A program made the translations under genes and the position numbers. The notes under the pieces were generated by a model, which had not been told where the DNA came from, searched no databases, and worked only from the letters and a program-made list of their open reading frames with translations. Shown piece after piece: positions 62,318 through 64,000 of a stretch of DNA of 64,000 bases. The DNA is from Arthrobacter pityocampae (GTDB lineage Bacteria > Actinomycetota > Actinomycetes > Actinomycetales > Micrococcaceae), in contig NZ_PRKW01000001.1 of assembly GCF_002927275.1 (NCBI RefSeq), positions 496,001 through 560,000 on the forward strand, in the 5' to 3' direction. Each line of letters opens with the position of its first letter. The stretch's first letter is position 1.

Positions 62318-64000
62318 TCAGCGGACGATCGAGCGGAGGAGCCGCAGCGCCACCGACAGGGACGAGATGTCGTCCTGTTCCAGCCTGTTCACCTCCGCGA
62401 ACATGTTGCTGGCCCGCTGGAGCTGGTCCTCGTTCTGGTCCTGCCACGCCTGCAGGCGTTCGCCGGCGTCGCGGTCCTGCAGGTCCTGGGACGCGCGCAT
62501 GACGGCCACGGTGATGTCCGCGGCGGTGGAGTACAGGTCGTCGCGCAACGCGGCCCGCGCGAGGGCCTGCCACCGGTCCGTGCGCGGCAGCTTCGTGATC
62601 CGCTCGAGCAGGTCGTCCACCTCGAAGCGGTCGTAGACCGCGTAGTAGACGTGCGCGATGTTCCCGACCGGCTCGTCGATCCTGCGCGTGGCGAGCGCGA
62701 TGTCGAGCAGGGCGAAGGACTCGAACTGTTCGGCCCAGTGCCGGCCGAGTTCCTCCGGCAGGCGCCACTGGGTGGCCCGCTCCCGCCAGCGGAGGGCGCG
62801 CTCCAGGTCACGGCCCCGCAGGTACTCGGACAGATGCATGTGGAACGGCTCGATCAGCGGCTTGAACGCGGCGATGTCCTGGTCCACGGAGGTTCCCGGC
62901 TCGACGTGGTTCACGAACCAGCGGACGGCGCGGTCCAGGAGCCGCCTCAGGTCGAGGTGCACGGTGCACCAGTGCTCCGTCGGGAAGTCCGCCGGCAGCG
63001 CTGCGAGCGCGTCCACGGTCCTGTCCAGCGAGTAGATCTCGCGCAGGGCCACGAACGCGCGGGCGATCATGGGTTCGGGGACGGAGGTCTCCTCCAGTAC
63101 CCGGAACGCGAACGTGATCCCGCCCATGTTGATGATGTCGTTGGCGACGACGGTCGAGATGATCTCCCGGCGCAGCGGATGGGTGTCGAGGACGTCGTCG
63201 AACCGTTCCACGAGCCGGCGCGGGAAGTAGCGCCGCAGCGTGCCGCTGAAGTGCGGGTCGTCGGCGAGGGTGCTGGCCGTGAGGACCCTGGTGAGTTCGA
63301 TCTTGGCGTAGGCCGCGAGGACGGAGAGTTCGGGCGAGGTGAGGCCCTGGCCGGCGTCGACCCTTTTGCGCAGCTCCGCCGTGGTCGGGAGCGCCTCGAG
63401 GTCGCGGTCGAGATCGGCCTTCTTCTCCAGCCAGTCCATCATGCGCTCGTAGCTGGGGCTCCACTCGACGACTCGCTGGCGGTCGTTGAGCAGCAGGACG
63501 TTCTGGTCGATGTTGTCCTGCAGGACCAGGCGGCCCACCTCGTCGGTCATGGAGTGCAGGAACTCGGCGCGTTCCTCGGGCTGCAGGCGCCCGGCCCGCA
63601 CCATCCGGTCGACGAAGATCTTGATGTTGACCTCGTGGTCGGAGCAGTCCACGCCCGCGCTGTTGTCGATGGCGTCGGTGTTGAGGACGACCCCGGACAG
63701 CGCGGCCTCGATGCGTCCGCGCTGGGTCATCCCGAGGTTCCCGCCCTCGCCGACGACGCGCGCCCGCAGTTCGCTGCCGTTCACCCGGATGGCATCGTTG
63801 GCGCGGTCGCCGACGTCCGCGTTCGTCTCGTCGGTCGCCTTCACGTAGGTCCCGATCCCACCGTTGTAGAGCAGGTCGGCGGGGGCCCGGAGGATGGCGC
63901 GCAGGAGTTCCGGTGGGCTCAGCTGCGTGATCCCGGCGTCGAGGTCCAGGGCCTCCCGCACCTCGGGCGAGATGGGGACGGACTTGGCCTGCCGCGGGTA
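62318..64000 (-). CDS. gdh: NAD-specific glutamate dehydrogenase, large type (C-terminal 561 residues, partial)
   Basis: The frame enters from the right edge (first visible codon 63998-64000) and stops at 62318. Visible residues include LLYNGGIGTYVKATDETNADVGDRANDAIRVNG and ARVVGEGGNLGMTQRGRIEAAL, typical of the about 180-kDa NAD-GDH (GDH-180) that converts glutamate to 2-oxoglutarate and ammonia. The helical C-terminal domain occupies the rest. The N-terminal regulatory part and most of the catalytic centre are outside the window. The gene is transcribed towards pdtaS with 117 bases between them. Confidence 0.94.
   Translation of the reverse strand, partial: YPRQAKSVPISPEVREALDLDAGITQLSPPELLRAILRAPADLLYNGGIGTYVKATDETNADVGDRANDAIRVNGSELRARVVGEGGNLGMTQRGRIEAALSGVVLNTDAIDNSAGVDCSDHEVNIKIFVDRMVRAGRLQPEERAEFLHSMTDEVGRLVLQDNIDQNVLLLNDRQRVVEWSPSYERMMDWLEKKADLDRDLEALPTTAELRKRVDAGQGLTSPELSVLAAYAKIELTRVLTASTLADDPHFSGTLRRYFPRRLVERFDDVLDTHPLRREIISTVVANDIINMGGITFAFRVLEETSVPEPMIARAFVALREIYSLDRTVDALAALPADFPTEHWCTVHLDLRRLLDRAVRWFVNHVEPGTSVDQDIAAFKPLIEPFHMHLSEYLRGRDLERALRWRERATQWRLPEELGRHWAEQFESFALLDIALATRRIDEPVGNIAHVYYAVYDRFEVDDLLERITKLPRTDRWQALARAALRDDLYSTAADITVAVMRASQDLQDRDAGERLQAWQDQNEDQLQRASNMFAEVNRLEQDDISSLSVALRLLRSIVR

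Overview
The window is high-GC chromosomal DNA from an actinobacterium, most probably an Arthrobacter-like member of the Micrococcaceae. Supporting evidence: a mycothiol-type SigR/RsrA pair, WhiB1 beside PdtaS, a 24-residue bL37 ribosomal protein, a tmRNA whose tag reads AEQKRTDFALAA, an RF2 gene without the programmed frameshift, and a large NAD-dependent glutamate dehydrogenase. No rRNA, tRNA, CRISPR array, prophage or insertion sequence was seen.

Layout. 1-4.7 kb: a Dpp/Opp-type peptide ABC transporter (end of the binding protein, two permeases, one fused double ATPase). 4.7-12.5 kb: housekeeping genes (MDR oxidoreductase, bL37, rsrA-sigR, DoxX, aroA-rsgA, cold-shock protein, hisN, a methyltransferase). 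12.5-15.9 kb: a metal-uptake operon (lipoprotein, ATPase, permease) closed by a MntR-like repressor, with two palindromic boxes at its front. 16-19.3 kb: a GCS2-type carboxylate-amine ligase and a GH36 alpha-galactosidase with a palindrome at its start. 19.3-25.6 kb (minus strand): ssrA, smpB, an M23 peptidase, ftsX, ftsE and prfB. 25.6-30.3 kb (minus strand): a Tad/Flp pilus cluster (tadA, tadB, tadC, a small Flp-like protein, three TadE/TadG-like proteins).

30.8-55.4 kb is a cell-surface region. It begins with an Ala/Lys-rich secreted protein. Two large secreted enzymes follow, a zinc metalloprotease and a GH25 muramidase, which carry an identical nine-unit LGFP-type tail encoded by a 1490-bp direct repeat. 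After these comes a polysaccharide locus: two OafA-type acyltransferases, a Wzx-like flippase, GT2 enzymes, DUF2304, a DUF6541-like protein, a GT39 enzyme, a Wzm/Wzt ABC exporter, a GlfT2-like galactofuranosyltransferase and UDP-galactopyranose mutase. The locus probably builds and exports a galactofuranose-containing wall polymer. The LGFP tails may anchor the neighbouring enzymes to it; this is inference.

55.6-64 kb: an FHA reading frame and a triple-ATPase FtsK/EssC-like reading frame lie in the same frame, separated by one TGA, so they may be one interrupted gene. Then come a small membrane protein, whiB1 with a CRP-like site upstream, the histidine kinase pdtaS, and the C-terminal third of an NAD-glutamate dehydrogenase that runs off the right edge.
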